7,967 nt of DNA from Candidatus Woesearchaeota archaeon (GTDB lineage Archaea > Nanobdellota > Nanobdellia > Woesearchaeales > WJKL01). Below the pieces are notes generated by a model. That model was not told where the DNA came from. It worked only from the letters and a program-made list of their open reading frames with translations, and made no database searches. Positions 1 through 6,037 of the stretch are shown here, piece after piece. A program made the translations under genes and the position numbers. The stretch is from positions 1 to 7,967 of the forward strand of contig WJKL01000083.1 of the NCBI GenBank assembly GCA_014729145.1, written 5' to 3'. Within the stretch, counting starts at the first letter, position 1. Each line of letters opens with the position of its first letter.

Positions 1-452
1 ATCATAGCCAACGCCTTTCTCCTATCATCATCTGAATCAGAAAGCATAGTTAATAAATTTATACTGTCAATAACAACTCTTTTTATTTTCTTTTTCTTAA
101 CAACCTCTCTTACCTCTTCAACCATATTCTCCATTCTCGCATCCACTTTATCCATGTAACTCCTGATATTTGCAATGGGTCCTCCGATAAAAACAAATCT
201 TCCTGTTTTCTCAGCTTCATGCAGGTTCATCCCTAATTTAGCCATATCTTCATAAAATTTCTTTTTTGTTTCTTCTAGTGTTATGTAAAGGCTTGGCTCA
301 TGATATCTTACTGATCCATTATAAAGGAATTGCATAGCTAATGTACTCTTTCCAGATCCACAAGGTCCAGATAACAAGATATTTCTGCCTTCAATCAATC
401 CTCCTTTCAGCATCTTGTCCAGCCCTTCAATACCAATAGGCATCCTTTCCAT
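1..452 (-). CDS. KaiC-like RecA-superfamily ATPase, N-terminal part (runs off the left edge)
   Basis: The first 150 codons of a RecA/KaiC-family P-loop ATPase are present; the C-terminus lies beyond the window. Seen: the KaiC-type opening PIGIEGLDKMLKGG (residues 5-18), Walker A GPCGSGKST (29-37), the strand LYITLEE (55-61) carrying the paired glutamates that act as catalytic bases in this family, and a Walker B strand RVVIDSINLL (125-134). Archaea carry many single-domain KaiC-like proteins, often tied to signalling or membrane machinery, and most lack a defined role, so no circadian function is implied. The ATG at 450-452 directly follows the stop codon of the rhomboid gene (453-455) and has a strong AGGAGG nine bases upstream, which settles the start. 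Co-transcription with the rhomboid and the 44-aa membrane protein is likely. The family call is secure; the biological role is unknown. Confidence 0.92.
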   Translation of the reverse strand, partial: MERMPIGIEGLDKMLKGGLIEGRNILLSGPCGSGKSTLAMQFLYNGSVRYHEPSLYITLEETKKKFYEDMAKLGMNLHEAEKTGRFVFIGGPIANIRSYMDKVDARMENMVEEVREVVKKKKIKRVVIDSINLLTMLSDSDDDRRKALAM

Positions 453-1070
453 TTATCCGCTCCTCCTTAAAATCTGTCTTTTTCTTTTAGTCAATATTGG
501 CCTTGCCCACTTGATTATATAGAAAAATCCAGCTCCAAACATCAATCCGGAAAAATGAGCCAGCCCCTGCTTGAATGCAAATGCAAATTCTTCGCTTCCA
601 GCGCCAAAAGAAAAATAATTTACAATAGTTTTTATAAAAATTAATCCTGTTAATAGTAGTATAATTAGCCACCCATTTATTTTGTATTTCTTTGTCTCCC
701 GGCTGATTAATCCAAACCCTCCGAAAATGGCATTAGATGCACCTAAAGCAGTAAATGGAGATATCAACCACATAGGCAGCACTGACAATAAACCTGAAGA
801 GAGATATGCCGAAGAAAAATCAGAGAAAAAGGTCTTTAATTCAAATGCAATCACCGCCAGCAAGCTAAATCCTATTAAATTTTCCATCAAATGTTTTAGA
901 TTTAAATGGGCAAACTGGTATGTTCCAAATCTCCAGGCTTCATCAGTTTTTTCAGGATTTAAAGCCAGTTTTTCAGTGCTTTCAGGGACAAAAAAGAACA
1001 CAAAAATATAAACAACCAACAGTATTCCTGCAAATATCAAACTCTTAAATCTTTTGATTTTTTTCATCAT
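453..1070 (-). CDS. Rhomboid-family intramembrane serine protease
   Basis: A 205-aa polytopic membrane protein of about six spans, the size of a minimal rhomboid. Rhomboids cut substrate transmembrane helices inside the membrane with a Ser-His dyad. Seen: a first span at about 11-28; the TM2 pattern HLNLKHLMEN with H55, H60 and N64, matching the HxxxN oxyanion motif; GASNAIFGGFG with the presumed nucleophile S112; and the last span AHFSGLMFGAG with the presumed catalytic H172 and the following glycines G175 and G179. The residue after Ser is Asn (GASN) instead of the commoner Gly (GASG), but GxS is intact, so activity is plausible. The C-terminal tail is basic (KRKRQILRRSG), as expected for a cytoplasmic end. 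Its ATG overlaps the stop of a 44-aa upstream ORF (ATGA), and its stop adjoins the ATPase start, so the three form one operon. A second ATG follows immediately. The substrate is unknown. Confidence 0.9.
   Translation of the reverse strand: MMKKIKRFKSLIFAGILLVVYIFVFFFVPESTEKLALNPEKTDEAWRFGTYQFAHLNLKHLMENLIGFSLLAVIAFELKTFFSDFSSAYLSSGLLSVLPMWLISPFTALGASNAIFGGFGLISRETKKYKINGWLIILLLTGLIFIKTIVNYFSFGAGSEEFAFAFKQGLAHFSGLMFGAGFFYIIKWARPILTKRKRQILRRSG
462..467 (-). promoter_or_regulatory. Strong Shine-Dalgarno site for the KaiC-like gene
   Basis: On the minus strand AGGAGG, within AAGGAGGAG, lies nine bases upstream of the ATG at 450-452. It sits inside the last codons of the rhomboid gene. It supports independent ribosome recruitment for the ATPase and fixes its start. 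Confidence 0.8.
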
Positions 1071-1201
1071 TTATCTTGGTTATGTCTCAATATGAATTTT
1101 CTTAATTTGGCCTTTACCCTCCTTATGTACATTAGAAGAAAAGCCCCTGCAACAATGATGCTAACACCAGTACCAAATTCAATAATCCACTCCTCAACCA
1201 T
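1067..1201 (-). CDS. Small single-span membrane protein (44 aa), first gene of the rhomboid operon
   Basis: I do not recognise a family. The frame reads ATG (1201-1199) to TGA (1069-1067) and encodes 44 residues: an acidic N-terminus (MVEEW), one hydrophobic span at about residues 6-25 (IIEFGTGVSIIVAGAFLLMY), then a strongly basic tail (IRRVKAKLRKFILRHNQDK). By the positive-inside rule this gives N-out/C-in topology. Three things support it as a real gene: its stop overlaps the rhomboid ATG in ATGA, the usual sign of translational coupling; a TATA-like element lies 27 bases upstream of its ATG, correct for a leaderless archaeal mRNA; and it fills what would otherwise be an unexplained gap. 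There is no Shine-Dalgarno site, in keeping with a leaderless start. It may be a partner, regulator or substrate of the rhomboid, which is inference. It could also be a non-coding leader. Confidence 0.62.
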   Translation of the reverse strand: MVEEWIIEFGTGVSIIVAGAFLLMYIRRVKAKLRKFILRHNQDK

Positions 1202-1221
1202 ATGTAAGAAACATAAAATTG

Positions 1222-1235
1222 TTTTAATATAGTTT
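1222..1235 (-). promoter_or_regulatory. Candidate archaeal promoter (TATA box) for the smORF-rhomboid-KaiC operon
   Basis: The minus strand reads AAACTATATTAAAA here, preceded by an A-run that could serve as a BRE. The TATA core is centred about 27 bases upstream of the ATG at 1201, the spacing expected when transcription begins at the start codon. No Shine-Dalgarno site lies between it and the ATG. The region is AT-rich, so chance matches are possible. Confidence 0.5.
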
Positions 1236-1258
1236 TTTTATTCTCTGTAAGGTAATAG

Positions 1259-2962
1259 TCATTCTTCTACAAATATAATCTTTCCTATCCTGTGCATAAT
1301 CTTTTCATATCTTTTTTTTAATGCCTCTATAATGTTTTTGACATTTGATTTGTTCACTATAGATATTATTCCGATAACAGCAACGATCCATATAAAAAGC
1401 AGCAAAAGCTCTCTCCATATAGATCCTACCCCCATGCCATAGATTGTTGATTTTCTAAGCATAGATTCAGACAGGACAAAAGGATTGAATTTAGATATCT
1501 TATAGATCAGGTTCGACATATTTTCAAGCGGAAGTATTGTGTTTGAAAAAAAGAGCATAATGCTTGTGATGACCATGGAAAAAAGTATCCCGCTTTCTTC
1601 AGAATTAAATATGCTTCCGACCATTATCCCCAAAAGAACAAAAAAAGAAGCAACAGCCAAAAGAGCAAACACCAGGCTTATATTAGAAAAGATTCCCATT
1701 CCTATAAAAGCAAAGGAGATTCCTGTGAATATCATCAGCTGGATTATAACAACGATGAGATCAGCCACATATCTTGCTGCCAAAAAAACAGCCCTGTTGG
1801 TTGGCGAGATGAAATTCCTGAAAAAAGCGCTGTTCCTTTTCTCTACAATGCTTGCAGTGCTTGATAAAAGCGTTCCCCCAAACATAAGGATGAGCACAAG
1901 CAGAGTTGGAAATATGTATGTCAGGTAAGATTTCTCAGGAGCTATAGGTCTTATATCTGTTACAATGGGGTTGACAATTTTATCGGGATCTTTTATCTTG
2001 ATACTTTTAACATTGGAATCAGTCTCTTTTAGATTGGACATAACATCATCCAGGATTCCACTCTCTCTTAGCAATTCGTTTTTGATCGAAGTCATAACAG
2101 AGAATAATTCTCCCTTTAGTTTGTTTATCTGATCTAGACCTTCTTCGAGGTCATTCAAAACATCTCCTGCTTCTGATAATTGTCTTGCTTCATCTTCAAT
2201 ATCTTCAAGAATATCCTCAATATATTCTAGTTTAGGGTGGCTGATACCTTCTTTTTTAATATCACCAATCAAATCGTCGCCTTCATCAACAAGTTCTATG
2301 ATGTCATTGATGCTATTTTCTACATCTGTCTGCGAATTTAAATCATCTATCTTAGATATCAGATTATTTGTTACTGATTCAAGCTCAGTTATACCATCAA
2401 GAACATTGTTCACTTTTTCATTTAAACCAATATTAATGTCTTTTATTTCAGAAACAAGGCCCATGCTTTCTTTGCTTAATTCCTCAGCACTTTTCAGCCT
2501 GTCTAGTAAAACACCTGTTAGATTGAGGCTGAGTACAGAGGACTCATCCTTGATATTGTAAGATATCATATTGATTATTGTTCCTACAAAATTTACTTTT
2601 GACTTATCGATATGGATTATCAGTTCATTATTTTCATTGATGTTAAAATCAGGAGGCAGGATCATACATACATGGTTTCTTCCAAGCTTTACATTGCTTA
2701 TGCATTCTTCCTCGCTTTCTGCTTTCAGCAGCGCAAAATTGTTTTCTTTAAGCCTTTCAATAAGGGCATTGCTCAATTCACTATATTCTTCTGAATAAGA
2801 TATGATAGAAACTTTATTCAACCCAGTATTATTAAATGCGAATCCCAAAAGAGAGATTAGGATCAAAGGTCCCAAAAAAATAGTCAAAATAGTTCTCTTG
2901 GATCTCCATAAGAGCAGGAAATTCTTCCTGATAATCTCTTTGAATTTATTTATACTGGCCAT
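1259..2962 (-). CDS. ABC-2 type transporter permease with large coiled-coil extracytoplasmic insert
   Basis: A 567-aa membrane subunit of an ABC exporter. Seen: a cytoplasmic N-terminal helix and TM1 at about residues 24-43; a hydrophilic insert from about 45 to 345; then five C-terminal spans at about 347-367, 393-421, 428-451, 458-478 and 516-537. This is the TM1 / large loop / TM2-6 layout of ABC-2 permeases (ABC2_membrane_3-like). The stretch before the third span (EKRNSAFFRNFISPTNRAVF, 374-393) and FNPFVLSESMLRK (492-504) are typical of the family. The insert begins with a folded-looking alpha/beta part (50-120). It continues with long acidic helices at about 145-325 whose heptad-like spacing suggests coiled coil, recalling YhgE/Pip-type permeases. 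The ATG immediately follows the ATPase stop (TAG-ATG), with a weak GAGGG four bases upstream. The exported substrate is unknown; a lipid, peptide or surface polymer are all possible. Confidence 0.9.
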   Translation of the reverse strand: MASINKFKEIIRKNFLLLWRSKRTILTIFLGPLILISLLGFAFNNTGLNKVSIISYSEEYSELSNALIERLKENNFALLKAESEEECISNVKLGRNHVCMILPPDFNINENNELIIHIDKSKVNFVGTIINMISYNIKDESSVLSLNLTGVLLDRLKSAEELSKESMGLVSEIKDINIGLNEKVNNVLDGITELESVTNNLISKIDDLNSQTDVENSINDIIELVDEGDDLIGDIKKEGISHPKLEYIEDILEDIEDEARQLSEAGDVLNDLEEGLDQINKLKGELFSVMTSIKNELLRESGILDDVMSNLKETDSNVKSIKIKDPDKIVNPIVTDIRPIAPEKSYLTYIFPTLLVLILMFGGTLLSSTASIVEKRNSAFFRNFISPTNRAVFLAARYVADLIVVIIQLMIFTGISFAFIGMGIFSNISLVFALLAVASFFVLLGIMVGSIFNSEESGILFSMVITSIMLFFSNTILPLENMSNLIYKISKFNPFVLSESMLRKSTIYGMGVGSIWRELLLLFIWIVAVIGIISIVNKSNVKNIIEALKKRYEKIMHRIGKIIFVEE

Positions 2963-3652
2963 CTATCCCTCGTAGATCTTTGAAATATTTTTTTTCATAC
3001 CTTTTATCTCCTTTATCTTTCTGCTGCTAATCAAAAATATCCTGTCACAGACAGCAAAAAGCTCTTTAGGATCATGGGATGAGACGATGATCGTTTTATT
3101 GTTTTCTTTGTTTAGGTCTTTTATCAGGCTCCAGATTTGTTTCTTAAGCACAGGGTCCATATCAGCTGTCGGCTCGTCAAAGATCAGAATATTGGGGTCA
3201 TGGATTATAGAACATGCGATATCCAGCCTTTTCTGCATTCCCTGAGATAAGTTCTTTGCAATCACATCTTTCTCATTATCAAGCCCCACACACTTTAACA
3301 CATTATTAATATTCTCATCCAACAAAGATTTAGGTATATCATGCAGAGCAGCAAAATAAACAAGATTCTCATTTATAGTCAGCCTTGAGTAGAAGCTTTT
3401 TTCCTGTGTTGAGAATCCAAAACACCCCATCTTTTCAGAATCTTTTTTCTGAAGCCCGAAGGATATATCTCCTTTATCGGGCTCCAGAAATCCTATAATC
3501 AGCTTCAGCAAGGTTGTCTTCCCTGCTCCACTTTCTCCGACAAGCCCGATCATATCTCCTTTTTTTATATCCAATCTTATCTCATTTAATATATCTTTAT
3601 CTCCAAAGCTTTTGCTTACATTCCTTAATCTAATCAAAGAAAAGTCCTTCAT
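2963..3652 (-). CDS. ABC transporter ATP-binding protein
   Basis: A 229-aa nucleotide-binding subunit with every expected motif: A-loop aromatic F16 in VSKSFGDKDIL, Walker A GESGAGKTT (39-47), Q-loop Q83 (FGFSTQEKSF), ABC signature LSQGMQKRL (135-143), Walker B ILIFDEPTADMDP (155-167) and H-loop H193 (SSHDP). It should bind and hydrolyse ATP as a dimer on the cytoplasmic side, driving the permease encoded directly downstream: the stop TAG and the permease ATG adjoin with no gap. Length and motifs fit the one-domain ATPases that serve ABC-2 exporters (CcmA/DrrA-like), and the absence of a long C-terminal extension argues against an importer. The start at 3650-3652 has no Shine-Dalgarno site, and TATA-like elements lie 28-39 bases upstream, so the transcript is probably leaderless or has a very short leader. 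Confidence 0.95.
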   Translation of the reverse strand: MKDFSLIRLRNVSKSFGDKDILNEIRLDIKKGDMIGLVGESGAGKTTLLKLIIGFLEPDKGDISFGLQKKDSEKMGCFGFSTQEKSFYSRLTINENLVYFAALHDIPKSLLDENINNVLKCVGLDNEKDVIAKNLSQGMQKRLDIACSIIHDPNILIFDEPTADMDPVLKKQIWSLIKDLNKENNKTIIVSSHDPKELFAVCDRIFLISSRKIKEIKGMKKNISKIYEG

Positions 3653-3675
3653 ATGTATGGACCAGTTTTTATTGG

Positions 3676-3695
3676 ATATTAAATTTGTTTTATAG
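3676..3695 (-). promoter_or_regulatory. Candidate archaeal promoter(s) for the ABC exporter operon
   Basis: Two overlapping TATA-like elements lie on the minus strand. ATTTAATAT (3684-3676) is centred about 28 bases before the ATG and would give a leaderless mRNA. CTATAAAA (3695-3688) is centred about 39 bases before it and would give a leader of roughly 13 bases. The sequence alone does not decide which is used. Confidence 0.45.
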
Positions 3696-3760
3696 CCTCA
3701 AAAAGAAAAATTAAATTTACTCTTGTCAGAGGATAATATCTTTTTTCTTCAATACAACAC

Positions 3761-3778
3761 AAAGAAAGAATATATACT
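3761..3778 (+). promoter_or_regulatory. Archaeal promoter (BRE plus TATA) for the glycan operon
   Basis: AAAGAAAGAATATATACT combines a purine-rich BRE-like element with an ATATATA core centred near 3772. It predicts a start of transcription near 3798 and a leader of about 35 bases before the ATG at 3834. A weaker ATTAATATT at 3801-3809 is about 28 bases from the ATG and could instead give a leaderless transcript. The first element is the better TATA box and fits the purine-rich ribosome binding site found before the gene. Confidence 0.55.
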
Positions 3779-3823
3779 TTTTTGGTCAGTCTTATTGTTG
3801 ATTAATATTGTTTAGCAATTATC

Positions 3824-3830
3824 GGGGGGA
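3824..3830 (+). promoter_or_regulatory. G-rich ribosome binding site before the winged-helix gene
   Basis: GGGGGGA ends three bases before the ATG at 3834, in otherwise AT-rich DNA. It is an imperfect match to GGAGG but would pair partly with the 16S 3' end. The run of six G is unusual for this composition. Confidence 0.4.
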
Positions 3831-3833
3831 AAA

Positions 3834-4064
3834 ATGTCAAGCATATGGAAATTGGTTGTACTCGAGATTCTGCAGAAGAATCCAGATGGCCTTACTATAA
3901 CAGAGATAAAGGAAATAGCAAACACTACAAGGCATACTGTTTCTTTGGCTTTAGCTGAGCTGAAAGGGGAAGGTAAGATAAAGATAAGGGAGGTTGGAAG
4001 AGCCAAATTACATTATTGGATAGGTGAATATGAAAAAACTACTGGAAAAGATAAAAAAATATGA
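3834..4064 (+). CDS. Small winged helix-turn-helix transcriptional regulator
   Basis: A 76-aa stand-alone DNA-binding protein with a compact winged-helix fold. Seen: helix 1 (WKLVVLEILQKNP, 5-17), helix 2 of the HTH (TITEIKEIANT, 21-31), recognition helix (TRHTVSLALAELKGEG, 32-47) and a beta-hairpin wing (KIKIREVGRAKLHYWI, 48-63) with the conserved-looking VGR turn. This matches the MarR/ArsR-like archaeal wHTH type. The last twelve residues (EYEKTTGKDKKI) are hydrophilic and lie in the stretch that overlaps the flippase gene by 35 bases. As first gene of the glycan operon, beside a divergent promoter region, it is a natural candidate to control this operon, itself and possibly the ABC exporter; that is inference. 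No sensor or ligand domain is visible, and no cysteine cluster suggests metal or redox sensing. Confidence 0.85.
   Translation: MSSIWKLVVLEILQKNPDGLTITEIKEIANTTRHTVSLALAELKGEGKIKIREVGRAKLHYWIGEYEKTTGKDKKI
4021..4027 (+). promoter_or_regulatory. GGTGA-type ribosome binding site of the flippase gene
   Basis: TAGGTGA lies three bases before the ATG at 4030 and matches the GGTGA part of the archaeal anti-Shine-Dalgarno pairing. It favours the ATG at 4030 over the GTG at 4024, which lies within the site itself. Confidence 0.5.
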
Positions 4065-5301
4065 TTCAGAGGATCTACTGAAATCAGGAAGTGTATTTTT
4101 TATAAGTTCTGCTCTTGTATCAATATTAAATTACTTCTATCATCTTTTTATGGGCAGAATGTTGGGGCCCAATGATTATGGTATATTAGGCAGTTTGTTT
4201 GCCATAATATATCTTGCTACTTTTTTTACTCAGACATTCAATAAGGTAATATCAAAATATACTGCTGAATTTAACAGCAGACAACAGAACAGCTATATCA
4301 AAAGATTGATTAAGCAAGGCTTTATCAAGATATGCCTTGTTGGAGGGATAATTCTAATTTTTTATGTGTCATTAAGTCCACTGATAGCAAAGTTTATGAA
4401 GATAAATAATATCTTTTATATTATTTTTGTAGGACTTATAGCATATATATTTTTGATTAATTCTATACTTATAGGGGCATTGAATGGACTTCAGAAATTC
4501 ATTAAGCAGAACATATCTAGCTTAATATCTGTTTTTCTAAAATTTGCGCTGGCTGTATTTTTTGTATATTTGGGAATAGGTATATTTGGAGCACTAGGGG
4601 CTATCTTTATAGGGCTTTTTGCAGGGATGCTGTCTGCACTATATTTTTTAAGAGATGTTTTTAGGAATTTCAAAAGTGAAAAATTTGATTCAAGAAAGAT
4701 ATACAGATATGCTTTGCCTGTTTTTTTCTCTTCCTTATTTCCTACATTGATGATAACATTTGACCATATTCTGGTGAAGCATTTTTTCTCTTCTGTTCAG
4801 ACAGGTTTTTATTCTGCAGCAGGCATGATAGCAAAAATAATCTGGTTTGGTTCTGGTTTTTTTGTGCTTGCACTGTTTCCTAAGATAGTAGATGTGGTAT
4901 CAAAAGGAAGAAAGGCTTCTGGGCTGTTGATAAGGTGCCTAATATACACTTTTTTTCTTGTAGCTGTTGGATTAAGCGCTTATTTTATCATGCCCAAGCT
5001 TATCGTGATGATCCTTTATGGAAAACAATATCTTTCTATAATTCCTTTGATAGGTATATTTGGTGCAGGTATGGGTCTGTTTTCTCTATCACAAGTATTG
5101 ATAACATATAATCTTGCTGCTGAAAAATATAATTTTATCTGGATATTGTTTGTATCTTTTGCTGTTGAGATAGCAGGCATATATCTATTTCACAACAGCC
5201 TTATAGATGTGGTAAAAGTTTTCTTTGGTTCAAATCTTATTATGTTTATAGGAATTCTTATGATCAACAGAAAAGAATTGGGTGTTAATATTGCACAATA
5301 A
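4030..5301 (+). CDS. Flippase, Wzx/polysaccharide-biosynthesis family (MATE-like fold)
   Basis: An integral membrane protein of 423 aa (425 if the GTG at 4024 is used) with about 12-14 hydrophobic spans and almost no soluble loops. Proteins of this superfamily (Wzx/MurJ/MATE) move lipid-linked oligosaccharides or glycolipids from the inner to the outer leaflet. Numbering from the GTG, family-like features are LGPNDYGILGSLFAI (47-61) after TM1, and DHILVKHFFSSVQTGFYSAA (247-266), which resembles the conserved 'D-x-x-lvk-f-s-gxYs-a' segment before TM8. The length is typical for the family. The start is ambiguous: GTG at 4024 or ATG at 4030, the latter preferred for its GGTGA site. The gene overlaps the regulator upstream by 35 bases and the glycosyltransferase downstream by up to 20. 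The neighbouring glycosyltransferases suggest it flips the product they make; the exact cargo is unknown. Confidence 0.9.
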   Translation: MKKLLEKIKKYDSEDLLKSGSVFFISSALVSILNYFYHLFMGRMLGPNDYGILGSLFAIIYLATFFTQTFNKVISKYTAEFNSRQQNSYIKRLIKQGFIKICLVGGIILIFYVSLSPLIAKFMKINNIFYIIFVGLIAYIFLINSILIGALNGLQKFIKQNISSLISVFLKFALAVFFVYLGIGIFGALGAIFIGLFAGMLSALYFLRDVFRNFKSEKFDSRKIYRYALPVFFSSLFPTLMITFDHILVKHFFSSVQTGFYSAAGMIAKIIWFGSGFFVLALFPKIVDVVSKGRKASGLLIRCLIYTFFLVAVGLSAYFIMPKLIVMILYGKQYLSIIPLIGIFGAGMGLFSLSQVLITYNLAAEKYNFIWILFVSFAVEIAGIYLFHNSLIDVVKVFFGSNLIMFIGILMINRKELGVNIAQ

Positions 5302-6037
5302 AAAACTTTCACTGATAGTGCCAGTATATAAGGGAGAGAAATTCATAGCAGAGAACTTAAAACAGATGAAGCAGTCAATATCAAAGTATTTTCCTAATTT
5401 TGAGATAATAGCAGTAATAGACGGCTATGTAGACAAAAGTATGGAGGAAGCAAAAAAAGTTGCAGAGGTCAAAGTTTTGGGATATAAAGACAACTGTGGA
5501 AAAGGTCATGCTTTAAAATATGGTTTTCAGCACTGCACAGGAGATTTTGTGACTTTTGTAGATTCCGATATGGATCTTCCTCCAAGGCAGCTTAAGAATT
5601 TTATACCTTATATGGCTACAGCTGATATGATAATAGGGAGCAAAAGGCACCCTTTTTCAAAATTAGAATATCCTTTGTCAAGAAAGATATTAAGCAAAGG
5701 ATATCAACTTTTTTCCTGGATGCTTCTTGGAGTTGGTCTGAGAGATACACAATCCGGGCTGAAGCTTATGAAAAAAGAGGTTCTTGATGTGATAATGCCC
5801 TTGGCTATGGTAAAGAGGCATGCATTTGATCTTGAGCTTTGTTTTCTTGCAGAAAAGCATGGTTTTAGGTGTGTTGAGGCTCCTATACATATAGATTATA
5901 AGTTCTCAGGCACAAGCATAAGCAGGAATACCATATTCAAGATGTTTCTTGATACATTAGCTATAAGATACAGGTATTCTATTTTGCACCATTATCAGAA
6001 AGAATATCATAATAAGAGGTTTGGAAGCAAAAAATGA
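5282..6037 (+). CDS. Family 2 glycosyltransferase, dolichyl-phosphate mannose/glucose synthase-like
   Basis: A 251-aa soluble GT-A glycosyltransferase resembling DPM1/dolichyl-phosphate sugar synthases, which transfer a sugar from a nucleotide sugar to a polyprenyl phosphate at the cytoplasmic face. Seen: LSLIVPVYKGEKF (9-21) nucleotide-binding strand and loop; DNCGKGHALKYGF (70-82), the N-x-GKG-x-A motif of this subgroup; the metal-binding VDSDMD (93-98); RDTQSGLKLM (154-163); and FDLELCFLAEKHGF (182-195). There is no C-terminal membrane segment, unlike longer dolichyl-phosphate synthases. The start is uncertain: GTG at 5282 (used here) or TTG at 5291, which has GGTG six bases upstream; both overlap the flippase end. 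The stop overlaps the next ATG (ATGA). It probably makes the lipid-linked donor for the pathway; the sugar cannot be told from sequence. A direct glycan-chain transferase is the main alternative. Confidence 0.88.
   Translation: MLILHNKKLSLIVPVYKGEKFIAENLKQMKQSISKYFPNFEIIAVIDGYVDKSMEEAKKVAEVKVLGYKDNCGKGHALKYGFQHCTGDFVTFVDSDMDLPPRQLKNFIPYMATADMIIGSKRHPFSKLEYPLSRKILSKGYQLFSWMLLGVGLRDTQSGLKLMKKEVLDVIMPLAMVKRHAFDLELCFLAEKHGFRCVEAPIHIDYKFSGTSISRNTIFKMFLDTLAIRYRYSILHHYQKEYHNKRFGSKK

Larger units (their letters stand above)
3653..3833. promoter_or_regulatory. Divergent intergenic control region
   Basis: 181 AT-rich bases separate the leftward ABC exporter from the rightward glycan operon and must hold both promoters. 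Besides the TATA-like elements there are two ATTAAATTT copies (3678-3686 and 3710-3718, 32 bases apart). Near the rightward transcription start there are two TATTGTT copies (3793-3799 and 3806-3812) and a short inverted repeat ATTG-N5-CAAT (3807-3819). These could be operators for the winged-helix protein encoded next to them, but all are short and AT-rich. No ORF or RNA gene is visible here. Confidence 0.5.

Noticed and set aside
1..452. Circadian clock KaiC
   Set aside because: Only the family fold is supported. Archaeal single-domain KaiC-like ATPases are widespread, and no KaiA or KaiB is present.
682..1011. A 109-codon plus-strand open frame opposite the rhomboid gene
   Set aside because: It is the antisense shadow of a gene with a full set of rhomboid motifs; its translation shows no domain and has no ribosome site or promoter.
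1233..1239. A T-run in the plus strand downstream of the permease stop, considered as a terminator
   Set aside because: Archaeal terminators need T in the non-template strand of the transcribed gene; here the minus-strand transcript would read A, so it does not terminate the ABC operon. It fits better as the A-rich flank of the next promoter.
1539..1928. A 129-codon plus-strand open frame opposite the ABC permease
   Set aside because: It is antisense to the conserved membrane segments of the permease and shows low-complexity composition typical of a shadow frame.
2298..2798. Three further plus-strand frames opposite the permease's extracytoplasmic region
   Set aside because: They are Ser/Leu/Phe-rich complements of Glu/Asp/Lys/Ile-rich coiled-coil codons with no independent support.
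4061..4064. An ATGA overlap at the end of the winged-helix gene that could be read as the flippase start
   Set aside because: That ATG is out of frame with the flippase; the flippase frame starts upstream at 4024 or 4030.
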